29,036 bases of DNA from Anaerolineales bacterium. GTDB lineage: Bacteria; Chloroflexota; Anaerolineae; Anaerolineales; E44-bin32. Under the pieces are notes generated by a model, which saw only the letters and a list, made by a program, of their open reading frames with translations, made no database searches and was not told the origin of the DNA. The stretch lies in the NCBI GenBank assembly GCA_011772595.1, contig WVZH01000420.1, forward strand, positions 29,907 through 58,942, read 5' to 3'. The position numbers were made by a program, and so were the translations under genes. Below are positions 8,222 through 15,295 of this stretch, in pieces (positions within the stretch are counted from its first letter, which is position 1; the number at the start of each line of letters is the position of its first letter).

Positions 8222-8257
8222 GGGGCGGGCCAGGGCATTAAGCCCTGGGCCCGCCCC
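8222..8257 (-). terminator. Intercistronic hairpin between livK and livH (attenuator or mRNA stabiliser)
   Basis: A 15-bp stem of almost pure G/C: 8222-8236 pairs with 8242-8257, with one bulged base and a 5-nt loop (ATTAA). There is no U-run after it on the transcribed strand. In liv-type operons the binding protein is usually needed in excess, so such a hairpin may protect the livK mRNA 3' end or cause partial termination before livH. Confidence 0.55.
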
Positions 8258-8320
8258 TTATTGCCAACACTCGCAGTGCGCTCGCGAGCGATACATAGCA
8301 GGTCCAAGATCAACTGACTG

Positions 8321-9481
8321 CTACGGGCAAGCTGACTCGTAGAAGGCGAATTTACCCTCGTCGGTGATTTGCACAATCACCGCGCACTTGATGGGATCGC
8401 CCTCCTCCGTGAAGGTCATATCGCCGGTGATGCCATGGAAATCCTTAATGTCAGCCATGGCATCGCGCACGCACTTGCGGTCCGCCGCCAGGTCACCTGT
8501 GATCTCGCCGCAGTCCTGGATTGCCTGCTCGACGATCCGGAAGGCATCCCAGGTCAGCGCGGCGACATCAGCGGGTACGTAACCGTATTTCGAGTTGTAT
8601 TCGTCGATGAACTCTTTCGTGGCTCCGGTCGCACCCTCTGCCGCGTAGTGGGTGCTGAAGTACAAGCCAAAGCAATCCTCGCCACAAAGTTCGACCGTGT
8701 CTGGTGAACCCCAGCTGTCGCTTCCCACAATTGGTGCCATGAAACCGAGCTCATGCGCTTGCTGCACGATCAAAGGCACCTCGTTGTAGTACTGTGGTGT
8801 AAAGAAGAACTCGGCTCCTGAATCCTTGATATTGGTGATCTGAGCACTGAAATCGGTATCACCAGTTGTGAAGCTCTCGAAGGCGACCACGGAGCCAGCA
8901 CCATGAATGACTTCCCAGCCGTCTTTGAAGTTGTCGGCCAGCCCTTTGGGGTAGTCGCTGGCAACGTCATAGAGAACTGCCGCCTTGGTATAACCGAACT
9001 CCTCGGAGACGAAGTTCGCTACCACCGGCCCCTGGAAAGGATCAAGGAACGGGGCTCTGAAGACCCAGGGTCGGTTGAGCGTCGTGTTGGGATTCGTCGA
9101 CCAAGGGCTGATCATCGGTGTCTCATTGTCGTTGGCAACGCCACCTGCAGGGACTGCTTGCTTGGAAGCCTGGGGGCCGACGATCACGAGTACCTCGTCC
9201 TGGGTGATCAGCTTGGTGTTAACGGCAGCTGCAGATTCGGCCTTGGATTCGTTGTCTTCTATGATGAGTTCGACAGTGTATGTCGTGCCACCGACTGTAA
9301 TTTCACCGCCGACCTCTTCAAGCCACATTTCAGCGGCAAACTTCGTTTGCTCCCCTTCCTTTGGGATGTCACCTGTAAGTGGCGCGTTGACGCCTATTTT
9401 GATAACATCCGGGGCTGCAGGAGCGCAGGCTGCTAAGACGAAGGCGACCAACAATACGAAAATGAAAAGTTTCTTAGACAT
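8321..9481 (-). CDS. livK: Branched-chain amino-acid ABC transporter substrate-binding lipoprotein LivK
   Basis: A 386-residue secreted lipoprotein. It has a signal peptide with lipobox LAAC and lipidated Cys19 (MSKKLFIFVLLVAFVLAAC), then the periplasmic-binding fold type I starting DVIKIGVNAPLTGDIPKEGE. Family landmarks include the VIVGPQASKQAVPAGGVAND segment, the MISPWSTNPN loop, VLYDVASDYPKG and DFSAQITNIKDSGAEFFF. It captures the amino acid outside the membrane and hands it to LivHM. The ATG at 9481 follows AGGAGGAGA at normal spacing. It is the first gene of the operon, with a 437-bp upstream region. Confidence 0.94.
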   Translation of the reverse strand: MSKKLFIFVLLVAFVLAACAPAAPDVIKIGVNAPLTGDIPKEGEQTKFAAEMWLEEVGGEITVGGTTYTVELIIEDNESKAESAAAVNTKLITQDEVLVIVGPQASKQAVPAGGVANDNETPMISPWSTNPNTTLNRPWVFRAPFLDPFQGPVVANFVSEEFGYTKAAVLYDVASDYPKGLADNFKDGWEVIHGAGSVVAFESFTTGDTDFSAQITNIKDSGAEFFFTPQYYNEVPLIVQQAHELGFMAPIVGSDSWGSPDTVELCGEDCFGLYFSTHYAAEGATGATKEFIDEYNSKYGYVPADVAALTWDAFRIVEQAIQDCGEITGDLAADRKCVRDAMADIKDFHGITGDMTFTEEGDPIKCAVIVQITDEGKFAFYESACP

Positions 9482-9918
9482 GCTTGTCTATCTCCTCCTG
9501 CTTACTTGGTTCCTTGATGGATTTCAATGACGGTTGGTGAATAAGCTTGACCTCTTCACTCACCTCCTTCCCAGTTGTGAAAGATGGTTTAGATGATTGC
9601 CCCTATGTTTCAGTGTTCTCGACTCACGAAACGACATGAGCACACCTCAATGGTGTGCTCTCATTTTTGATTATAAGTAGCACGGTCTGGACAGATGTTT
9701 GTGGGTGAAAATGAAAAATTGTGAGCAAGTATTGAAAGCCTGTAGTGGAAGTAAACTCGTCATTATCGCACAAGGAATTGGGGCAATTTCCCACTTTGAG
9801 TTGTCAGAATCGAGACGTAAGATTTGATCAATTCTTGGATTGTGGCTGATCCTTGATAGGCCTATTCTATCTAAAGTTGGGATACAAGTAAAGTCGCACG
9901 TGAGGAGCCACGCCAGGA
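9482..9918 (-). promoter_or_regulatory. Upstream region of the liv operon: -10 box, 5' hairpin, possible short leader ORF
   Basis: This 437-bp stretch holds no convincing full gene. On the minus strand a perfect TATAAT lies at 9675-9670, with no good -35. Just downstream, at the expected 5' end of the transcript, is a 9-bp hairpin (GAGCACACC at 9638-9646, loop TCAAT, GGTGTGCTC at 9652-9660). Further on, an AAGGAGG at about 9564-9570 precedes a GTG-initiated ORF of 29 codons whose TAA overlaps codons 2-3 of livK, which could couple translation. The T-run after the hairpin on the + strand (TCATTTTT) also makes it terminator-like in that direction. The rest, 9676-9918, shows nothing clear. Confidence 0.4.
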
Positions 9919-10944
9919 CTACTTCGATTTAGCATACCGTTTTGTAATCGTCGGGACGAGGTACTCATCGAATGCACGGTCCACACCATAATCAGGTTCC
10001 CATTCCCATTCTTCACGAGCGGCGGTGTCATTCAAATCTGCCGGCCAACTATCCACGATCTCCTGACGTGAAATATCCGGCTCGAAGTCGACGACGGCAT
10101 CCGCAAAGGCCGCTTTAACGCGCTTCATGAACTGGTTTGCGGAAAGACTGAAACTCGTGACGTTATAAACGTGGCGTGAAAGCGATTCACGGTTTGCCCT
10201 CTCGAGTAGCGTGAGGGCTTTAATCGCGTCAGGCATGACCATGAAGGGTAACTGTGCATCCGGGCGGACGAAGCACTGGTAGGGTTTCCCCTGTGCGGCG
10301 TGATGCAACATCTCTGGACCGTAGTCGCTTGTCCCCCCCATCGGGATTGTGGTGGCGCTAATTAGACCAGGGTATCTCAAGCAACGAAAGTCGACACCGT
10401 GAGGTTCTCGATCGGCTGCGAGTTGTTTGTAGTGTTGGGCGTAATAGCGTCCCAGATGTTCGCAGTAAAGCTTATTGCAACCATACATGGTGGTGGGGGA
10501 GCAGTACTGACCCTCTTCTACAGGACCCAGGGCGGCCTTGGTCTCTAGATTGGGAATGCCGTAAGCCGCAATCGAGCTTGGATAGAGGAACTTGACCGGT
10601 TTGCCCTGCCATCGAGATTGTTCAATCGCCAGATGGAGTAAGTTGAGCGTCCCTTCGACGTTGACCCGATGGGCGGCCTCAGGGTTGTATTCGGCGCTTG
10701 TTGAGAGGATTGAAGCCAGGTGGTAGATGGTGCGGATTTCGTATTGCAAGACGATCCGTCCTAGAAGGACCACATCGAGAATATCGCCTAGAATGAACTC
10801 GTGGCAGTGTGCAACAAGATCGTCCCCAAGTGGCTGAATGTCGAGAGCAACGATACGGGCGTCGGTATTCTCCGCAAGGTGGGTGATGAGTCCATGACCA
10901 ACTTCGCCACTTGCACCGGTGATGAGCACTACTTCTCTTCTCAT
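9919..10944 (-). CDS. tdh: L-threonine 3-dehydrogenase, short-chain (SDR/epimerase-like) type
   Basis: A 341-residue extended-SDR protein. From its start (MRREVVLITGASG) it shows the NAD-binding GASGEVG glycine motif, ALDIQPL with the NAD-selecting Asp, the catalytic Ser in PSSIAAYGIPN and the YGCNK catalytic Tyr/Lys pair. The C-terminal part (LRYPGLIS, GGTSDYGPEM, VMPDAIKAL, YNVTSFSLSANQF, IVDSWPADLNDTAAREEW) matches SDR-type threonine dehydrogenases rather than UDP-sugar epimerases. It oxidises Thr to 2-amino-3-ketobutyrate, a precursor of glycine. The ATG at 10944 is chosen over the upstream one at 10974 because GGAGGGG sits 4-5 nt before it. The glycine cleavage operon diverges next door, supporting the Thr-to-Gly role. 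The ketobutyrate lyase (kbl) is not in the window. Confidence 0.85.
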   Translation of the reverse strand: MRREVVLITGASGEVGHGLITHLAENTDARIVALDIQPLGDDLVAHCHEFILGDILDVVLLGRIVLQYEIRTIYHLASILSTSAEYNPEAAHRVNVEGTLNLLHLAIEQSRWQGKPVKFLYPSSIAAYGIPNLETKAALGPVEEGQYCSPTTMYGCNKLYCEHLGRYYAQHYKQLAADREPHGVDFRCLRYPGLISATTIPMGGTSDYGPEMLHHAAQGKPYQCFVRPDAQLPFMVMPDAIKALTLLERANRESLSRHVYNVTSFSLSANQFMKRVKAAFADAVVDFEPDISRQEIVDSWPADLNDTAAREEWEWEPDYGVDRAFDEYLVPTITKRYAKSK

Positions 10945-11309
10945 ATCCCCTCCGTGCTTTTCAGGCTTCAACACAGTATTACAGTGTCGTCGCGATCGCT
11001 AGTGACAGGTCTCCTGATCTGCCCGATCTGATTCCAAGATTGTAATCGTGGAAGGCCAGATTCTCGCCGGACCAGGCGCTCATGAGGCCATTCCGCTGGA
11101 GGTTAGGAATATCGTTCACACTGGGGGGATTGGCTTCCGAACGAGTTCCCTCGCACCTCACGGCGGCATTCGGGATCAGGGATTGCCTTTCTGTCTATGG
11201 CCGTTCCATGGATATCGTCGGGGCGACCGATCAGTCTCCCCTGTCGATCTTCTGGCAACGCCACAGACAGCACGTTTATAAATCAACTCACCTTTCAAGG
11301 AGTGTTTGC
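10945..11309. other. Intergenic region between divergent tdh and gcv operon
   Basis: About 365 bp without a convincing gene. Short ORFs on both strands lack ribosome binding sites and recognisable motifs. A TAATAC near 10980 (minus strand) could be a weak -10 for tdh, but no matching -35 is seen. No tRNA-like cloverleaf was found. Confidence 0.5.
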
Positions 11310-11338
11310 TTGACATTTGTCCCCACGCTCCGTAGAAT
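11310..11338 (+). promoter_or_regulatory. Sigma-70 promoter of the glycine cleavage operon
   Basis: A consensus TTGACA (11310-11315), an exact 17-bp spacer and TAGAAT (11333-11338). The predicted transcription start is about 11345, so the whole riboswitch lies at the beginning of the transcript. Confidence 0.8.
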
Positions 11339-11360
11339 GAACGCAACAACCGACCACAGG

Positions 11361-11540
11361 TAGGGGAGAGATCTGGCTCTGCCGGACACCGAAGGGGCAA
11401 ACCTCGTTAATAGGTGCAAAGGCGAGGTGAAACTCTCAGGTAAAAGGACCCTCTCTGGTTGTCCCTCTGGAAAGTCGCCCGACACCGAAGGTGCAAGCCG
11501 CTTGAAGGCGGTGAATCTCTCAGGTTATCGACAGAGGACG
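11361..11540 (+). ncRNA. Tandem glycine riboswitch (two gcvT-type aptamers)
   Basis: Two glycine aptamers in series. Aptamer 1 (about 11362-11455) has GGGGAGAG, GCCGGACACCGAAGGGGCAA and ACTCTCAGGTAAAAGGAC. Aptamer 2 (about 11463-11538) has CTGGAAAG, CGCCCGACACCGAAGGTGCAA in two adjoining parts (11476-11496), ATCTCTCAGGT and the terminal ACAGAGGA. These are the conserved glycine riboswitch signatures. Both arms of the P1 helix of aptamer 2 are visible: CCTCTG (11464-11469) with CAGAGG (11532-11537). It precedes gcvH, so glycine presumably induces its own breakdown. Confidence 0.97.
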
Positions 11541-11564
11541 CACACCGCTTCGGCGTGCGTCCTC
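11534..11564 (+). promoter_or_regulatory. Expression-platform hairpin of the glycine riboswitch
   Basis: GAGGACGCACACCG (11534-11547), loop CTT, CGGCGTGCGTCCTC (11551-11564): 13 of 14 positions pair. Its first four bases (GAGG, 11534-11537) are also the 3' strand of the aptamer-2 P1 helix, so the two structures exclude each other. Glycine binding should stabilise P1 and open this hairpin, giving an ON switch. No U-tract follows, so a Rho-type or other mechanism may replace intrinsic termination. Confidence 0.7.
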
Positions 11565-11613
11565 GCTTCATCTGCAACCACGCCGGTTTGCGAACTCGAA
11601 GGAGGATACGCGG

Positions 11614-12006
11614 ATGGAATATCCTAGCGAGCTGAAGTACACAGAGAACGATGAGTGGATCCGGGTTGAAGGGGATGTAGGTACGGTCGGGATCACAGAT
11701 TATGCCCAGGATCAACTCTCCGATATCGTCTTTTTAGAGATCACCGCCGCAACTGGCGAAATGCTCTCGCAAGGCGAGGTCTTCGGGGAGGTGGAGTCGG
11801 TTAAAGCGGCCGCTGAAATCTACATGCCCATCGATGGCGTGATCACGGAGGTCAATGAAGCGCTGTCCGATGCACCGGAGACAATCAATGCCGATCCCTA
11901 CGGCGAAGCGTGGATGATCAAGTTCGAGTTCAAGGATTCTTCACAGATTGAAGGATTGATGGACGCAGCGGCTTACGCGAAGTACAACGAGGATAGGGAA
12001 CACTAA
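11614..12006 (+). CDS. gcvH: Glycine cleavage system H protein
   Basis: A 130-residue lipoyl carrier protein, the normal size. The lipoylated lysine is K64 in the conserved EVESVKAAAEIYMP segment. Other landmarks are the N-terminal KYTENDEWIRVEG, VGITDYAQDQLSDIVF and the C-terminal NADPYGEAWMIKF. It carries the aminomethyl group from the P protein to the T protein. The ATG at 11614 has GGAGG 8 nt upstream. It is the first gene after the glycine riboswitch, whereas many operons begin with gcvT; gcvT is absent here. The spacing to gcvPA is 116 bp. Confidence 0.97.
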   Translation: MEYPSELKYTENDEWIRVEGDVGTVGITDYAQDQLSDIVFLEITAATGEMLSQGEVFGEVESVKAAAEIYMPIDGVITEVNEALSDAPETINADPYGEAWMIKFEFKDSSQIEGLMDAAAYAKYNEDREH

Positions 12007-12122
12007 ATCGTTCCGATCTCGAACCGCAGGTGAGGTGACGCCAATGAGTCCTCCCGTTTCCGGGAACATTAGGTGTGTGAAGTAGGGAAAATCAGGGTCG
12101 TACAATAAGGAGGGTTGTTCGC

Positions 12123-13466
12123 ATGGCTTATATCCCGCATACGGACGATGACCGTACAGCGATGCTCAAGACGGTTGGGGTGAAGCGTATCGAGGACTTA
12201 TACGAAGCCATTCCTGCCGATGTTCGCTTTCCGGATCTTGATTTACCCGAGCCGATTTCGGAAATTGAGATCAGCAACGAATTGCAGGCGCTCGCAGAAG
12301 TCAACCTGAGTATGCGCCACGTGGCTTGTTTTCTGGGAGCCGGTGCATACAACCACTTCATCCCCTCCGTGGTCGATCACATCCTGCAGAGGAGCGAGTT
12401 CTATACAGCCTACACGCCATATCAACCTGAAATATCCCAAGGCACGCTCCAGGTAATCTTCGAGTATCAGAGCTTGATGAGTAATCTGACGGGTATGGAG
12501 GTGTCTAACGCCTCGCACTACGATGGAGCTACGGCGCTGGCAGAAGCGGTTATCATGGCACTCAATGTCCACCGGGGTAAGAAACGAAGGGTGATTCTTT
12601 CCCCCGCAATCCACCCTCAATATCGCCAAGTTGTACGAACTTACACACAGGGCATGGGGTTGGAGCTCGTTGGTGATGAGGAGTTCGAGAACGACGCAGA
12701 TGTGTTGGCAAACCTGGTGGACGAAGCGACGACGTTGGTGGCGGTCCAGTACCCTGACTTCTTCGGGCGCGTTCATGATTTCTCCGCTCTTGGGGCCGCC
12801 GTACACCAAGCGGGAGCCCTGTTCTGTGTTGTCGCCAATCCGTTAGCGCTTGGGATGCTGAGGCCACCGGGTGATTTTGGCGCTGATATCGTGGTAGGCG
12901 AGGGACAGCCGCTGGGGATTCCACTTTCTTACGGTGGTCCGTACCTAGGTTTCTTCACCACGCGCAAGGATTACGTGCGCAAGATGGCCGGACGATTGGC
13001 AGGTGAGACTGTAGACAGCCGTGGTCAAAGGGGCTTCGTTCTCACCCTAACCCCACGGGAGCAACACATTCGGCGAGAGAGGGCGACTTCCAATATTTGC
13101 ACCAACCAGGGCCTCATGGTGCTCGCTTCAACCGTATATCTATCGGTCATGGGGAAACGTGGACTACGAGAGGTTGCAGAGTTGTGTTACCACAAAGCGC
13201 ATTACGCAGCAGAGAGAGTTTCTGCGTTGGAGGGCTATCATTTGTGGAACAAGGGTCCTTTTTTCCACGAATTCGTGATCGCATGCCCTCGCCCTATCGC
13301 TGCGATCAACGAGTCTCTCCTTGAATGGGATATCTTAGGTGGATACGATCTCGGTCGGGATTACCCAGAACTCCAAGATCACATGTTGGTCACCGTCACG
13401 GAAATCAACTCCAAGGAGGAAATCGATGATCTTGTGGCTGCGCTTGAGGAGGTGAGCCGTGACTGA
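12123..13466 (+). CDS. gcvPA: Glycine dehydrogenase (decarboxylating) subunit 1 (P protein, alpha)
   Basis: A 447-residue protein matching the N-terminal half of the P protein in organisms that split it. It shows YIPHTDDDR at the start, CFLGAGAYNHFIPSVV, the FYTAYTPYQPEISQGTLQ signature, ASHYDGATALAEA, and GEGQPLGIPLSYGGPYLGF. It assembles with GcvPB into the PLP enzyme that decarboxylates glycine and loads the methylamine onto GcvH. The ATG at 12123 has AAGGAGG 9 nt upstream. It overlaps gcvPB by 8 bp. The 116 bp before it holds only a weak small hairpin. Confidence 0.96.
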   Translation: MAYIPHTDDDRTAMLKTVGVKRIEDLYEAIPADVRFPDLDLPEPISEIEISNELQALAEVNLSMRHVACFLGAGAYNHFIPSVVDHILQRSEFYTAYTPYQPEISQGTLQVIFEYQSLMSNLTGMEVSNASHYDGATALAEAVIMALNVHRGKKRRVILSPAIHPQYRQVVRTYTQGMGLELVGDEEFENDADVLANLVDEATTLVAVQYPDFFGRVHDFSALGAAVHQAGALFCVVANPLALGMLRPPGDFGADIVVGEGQPLGIPLSYGGPYLGFFTTRKDYVRKMAGRLAGETVDSRGQRGFVLTLTPREQHIRRERATSNICTNQGLMVLASTVYLSVMGKRGLREVAELCYHKAHYAAERVSALEGYHLWNKGPFFHEFVIACPRPIAAINESLLEWDILGGYDLGRDYPELQDHMLVTVTEINSKEEIDDLVAALEEVSRD

Positions 13467-14928
13467 GCCGCTTATCTATGAGCTTTCTTCACCGGGGCGG
13501 ATGGGAATGACGCTGCCGGAAGCGGACGTCCCACTGACGACGTTGCCGGAAAACCTGATCCGTGAAAATCTCCCCTTACCAGAGTTGTCCGAGATGGGCG
13601 TGGTCCGACACTTCGTCCGCCTTTCTCAGTTCAATCATGGCGTCGATACGGGATTCTATCCGCTTGGATCCTGCACGATGAAATACAATCCGAAGGTGAA
13701 CGAGGATGTCGCCCGCCTGCCCGGATTTGCATTTTCTCACCCGCTTCAAGATACGGCGCTCTCACAGGGTAACCTGGCGCTCATGTATGCGTTGCAACAG
13801 TGGCTGGCTGAAATCGGTGGCTTCGCGGGGGTGAGCCTACAGCCGGCAGCGGGAGCACATGGTGAGTTGACCGGCATTCTCATCATCCGTGCCTATCACG
13901 CGGATCGAGGCGATCAGAAGCGGACGAAGATTTTGGTACCTGATTCGGCACACGGCACGAATCCAGCCTCGACCAAGATGAGCGGTATGGAGGTGATCGA
14001 AGTACCCTCAGATGCGCGCGGCAACGTTGACCTAGAGGCATTGCGAGGACATTGCGATGATTGCGTCGCCGGCTTGATGCTCACCAATCCAAACACATTG
14101 GGATTGTTCGAAGAGCAGGTGGGTGAAGTGGTGAGGCTCATTCATGACTGCGGCGGATTGGTTTATGGCGACGGTGCCAACATGAACGCCTTACTGGGCA
14201 TCGTGCGACCAGGTGATCTCGGGTTTGATGTCTTGCAATACAATTTGCATAAGACTTTCTCGACCCCACACGGTGGCGGCGGTCCTGGATCGGGTCCGGT
14301 CGGCGTAGCTCCGCATCTCGTAGATTTTCTTCCCGGACCTATTGTCGCCATTGTTGAAGAGGGGGACGAGGATATCCCGCCATTGTATGGCCTGATGAAT
14401 CCGGGGAAGAGCATTGGGCGGGTGAAGTCTTTCCTCGGCCATTTTGCCATGTGCGTTCGTGCCTACGCCTACATGCGTATGCAAGGGAAAAGTGGTCTGC
14501 GTGCGGTCTCGGATTACGCAGTCTTGAACGCGAATTATCTGCGTGTCAAATTGCGTGACGTTTATTCCATTCCCTACGACCGCATCTGTATGCATGAATT
14601 CGTGGTGGAAGGCCGATGGGAAGATGCTCCTGACATCCATGCGCTTGACATTTCCAAGCGTCTCATGGACTATGGATTCCATCCCCCGACGAACTACTTC
14701 CCACTCATCGTACCTGAGGCTTTGATGATCGAGCCGACAGAGACGGAGAGCAAGGAGACTCTAGACGCCTTCGTGCAGGCGATGGTGGACATCGCCAAAG
14801 AGGCTCGAGAAGATCCGGAGACTCTAACCACAGCGCCGCACAAGACACCTTTCGGTCGAATGGACGAAGTGAAAGCTGCGAGAGAGTTGGTCTTGTGCTG
14901 TTGGCCAGCGAAGGTTGAGCCAAGCTGA
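13459..14928 (+). CDS. gcvPB: Glycine dehydrogenase (decarboxylating) subunit 2 (P protein, beta, PLP-binding)
   Basis: A 489-residue protein, the catalytic half of the split P protein. The PLP-binding lysine is about K265 in NLHKTFSTPHGGGGPG. Other landmarks are FYPLGSCTMKYNPKVNE, LQPAAGAHGELTG, DSAHGTNPASTKMSG, LMLTNPNTLGLFE and YGDGANMNALLG. The start codon is GTG at 13459, inside the end of gcvPA, with GGAGG 7 nt upstream; the 8-bp overlap indicates coupled translation. A stem-loop follows about 50 bp after the stop. Confidence 0.97.
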   Translation: MTEPLIYELSSPGRMGMTLPEADVPLTTLPENLIRENLPLPELSEMGVVRHFVRLSQFNHGVDTGFYPLGSCTMKYNPKVNEDVARLPGFAFSHPLQDTALSQGNLALMYALQQWLAEIGGFAGVSLQPAAGAHGELTGILIIRAYHADRGDQKRTKILVPDSAHGTNPASTKMSGMEVIEVPSDARGNVDLEALRGHCDDCVAGLMLTNPNTLGLFEEQVGEVVRLIHDCGGLVYGDGANMNALLGIVRPGDLGFDVLQYNLHKTFSTPHGGGGPGSGPVGVAPHLVDFLPGPIVAIVEEGDEDIPPLYGLMNPGKSIGRVKSFLGHFAMCVRAYAYMRMQGKSGLRAVSDYAVLNANYLRVKLRDVYSIPYDRICMHEFVVEGRWEDAPDIHALDISKRLMDYGFHPPTNYFPLIVPEALMIEPTETESKETLDAFVQAMVDIAKEAREDPETLTTAPHKTPFGRMDEVKAARELVLCCWPAKVEPS

Positions 14929-14980
14929 TGGTGGGCGAACAGATCCGACCTTAACGTTCCTCGTTGTCTTATAAACTTGT

Positions 14981-15013
14981 CGGAGCGTCTACCCCACGTA
15001 TGCAGACGCTCCG
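14981..15013 (+). terminator. Stem-loop after gcvPB, likely terminator
   Basis: CGGAGCGTCT (14981-14990) and AGACGCTCCG (15004-15013) form a perfect 10-bp stem with a 13-nt loop, 52 bp after the gcvPB stop. It is followed by AAAAG and not a T-run, so termination strength is uncertain. Confidence 0.5.
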
Positions 15014-15031
15014 AAAAGAGGGAAGTATAGT

Positions 15032-15179
15032 GCCCCGGGTCCCCTGGAGTCCGGGGCCTGGTCAATCTTTGGATGGTTATAGTCTACCCTTCATTACTCA
15101 ATCGATTCTAAACGTCAATTGATAGCTTTCCCACGGTCTCCGGTGAAGGTCGAAATTCCCTCTCCCCCAACAGGGGAGA
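15032..15179. repeat. Two GC-rich palindromes in the gcvPB-nucleoside kinase gap
   Basis: The first is GCCCCGG (15032-15038) with CCGGGGC (15051-15057). The second is TCTCCCC (15161-15167), loop CAACA, GGGGAGA (15173-15179), in the context CCCTCTCCCCCAACAGGGGA, a form that recurs as an interspersed repeat in many environmental bacterial genomes (recollection, not searched). The rest of the 367-bp gap shows no gene. A TAGAAT at 15266-15271 could be a -10 for the next gene, without a good -35. Confidence 0.5.
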
Positions 15180-15295
15180 AGGTGCTGGGGCTTGATCTCG
15201 GTGAGGATTCAGAACCATCCCTGGGCGGGCTGCGTCGCGAATAGGCGTGAGAATCTATCTTAAGGTAGAATGAGTTTTGCTGGAGTGACGGATAG

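Noticed and set aside
9638..9669. Hairpin plus TCATTTTT read as a + strand terminator
   Set aside because: No + strand gene ends nearby. A role in the 5' leader of the minus-strand liv transcript is more plausible, so it is described there.
11048..11281. 77-codon + strand ORF between tdh and the riboswitch
   Set aside because: Begins with GTG without a ribosome binding site and has no recognisable motif; another equally unsupported ORF overlaps it in a different frame.
12243..12809. Minus-strand ORFs opposite gcvPA and gcvPB (also 14191-14682)
   Set aside because: Shadows of well-identified glycine dehydrogenase subunits; no independent start signals or motifs.
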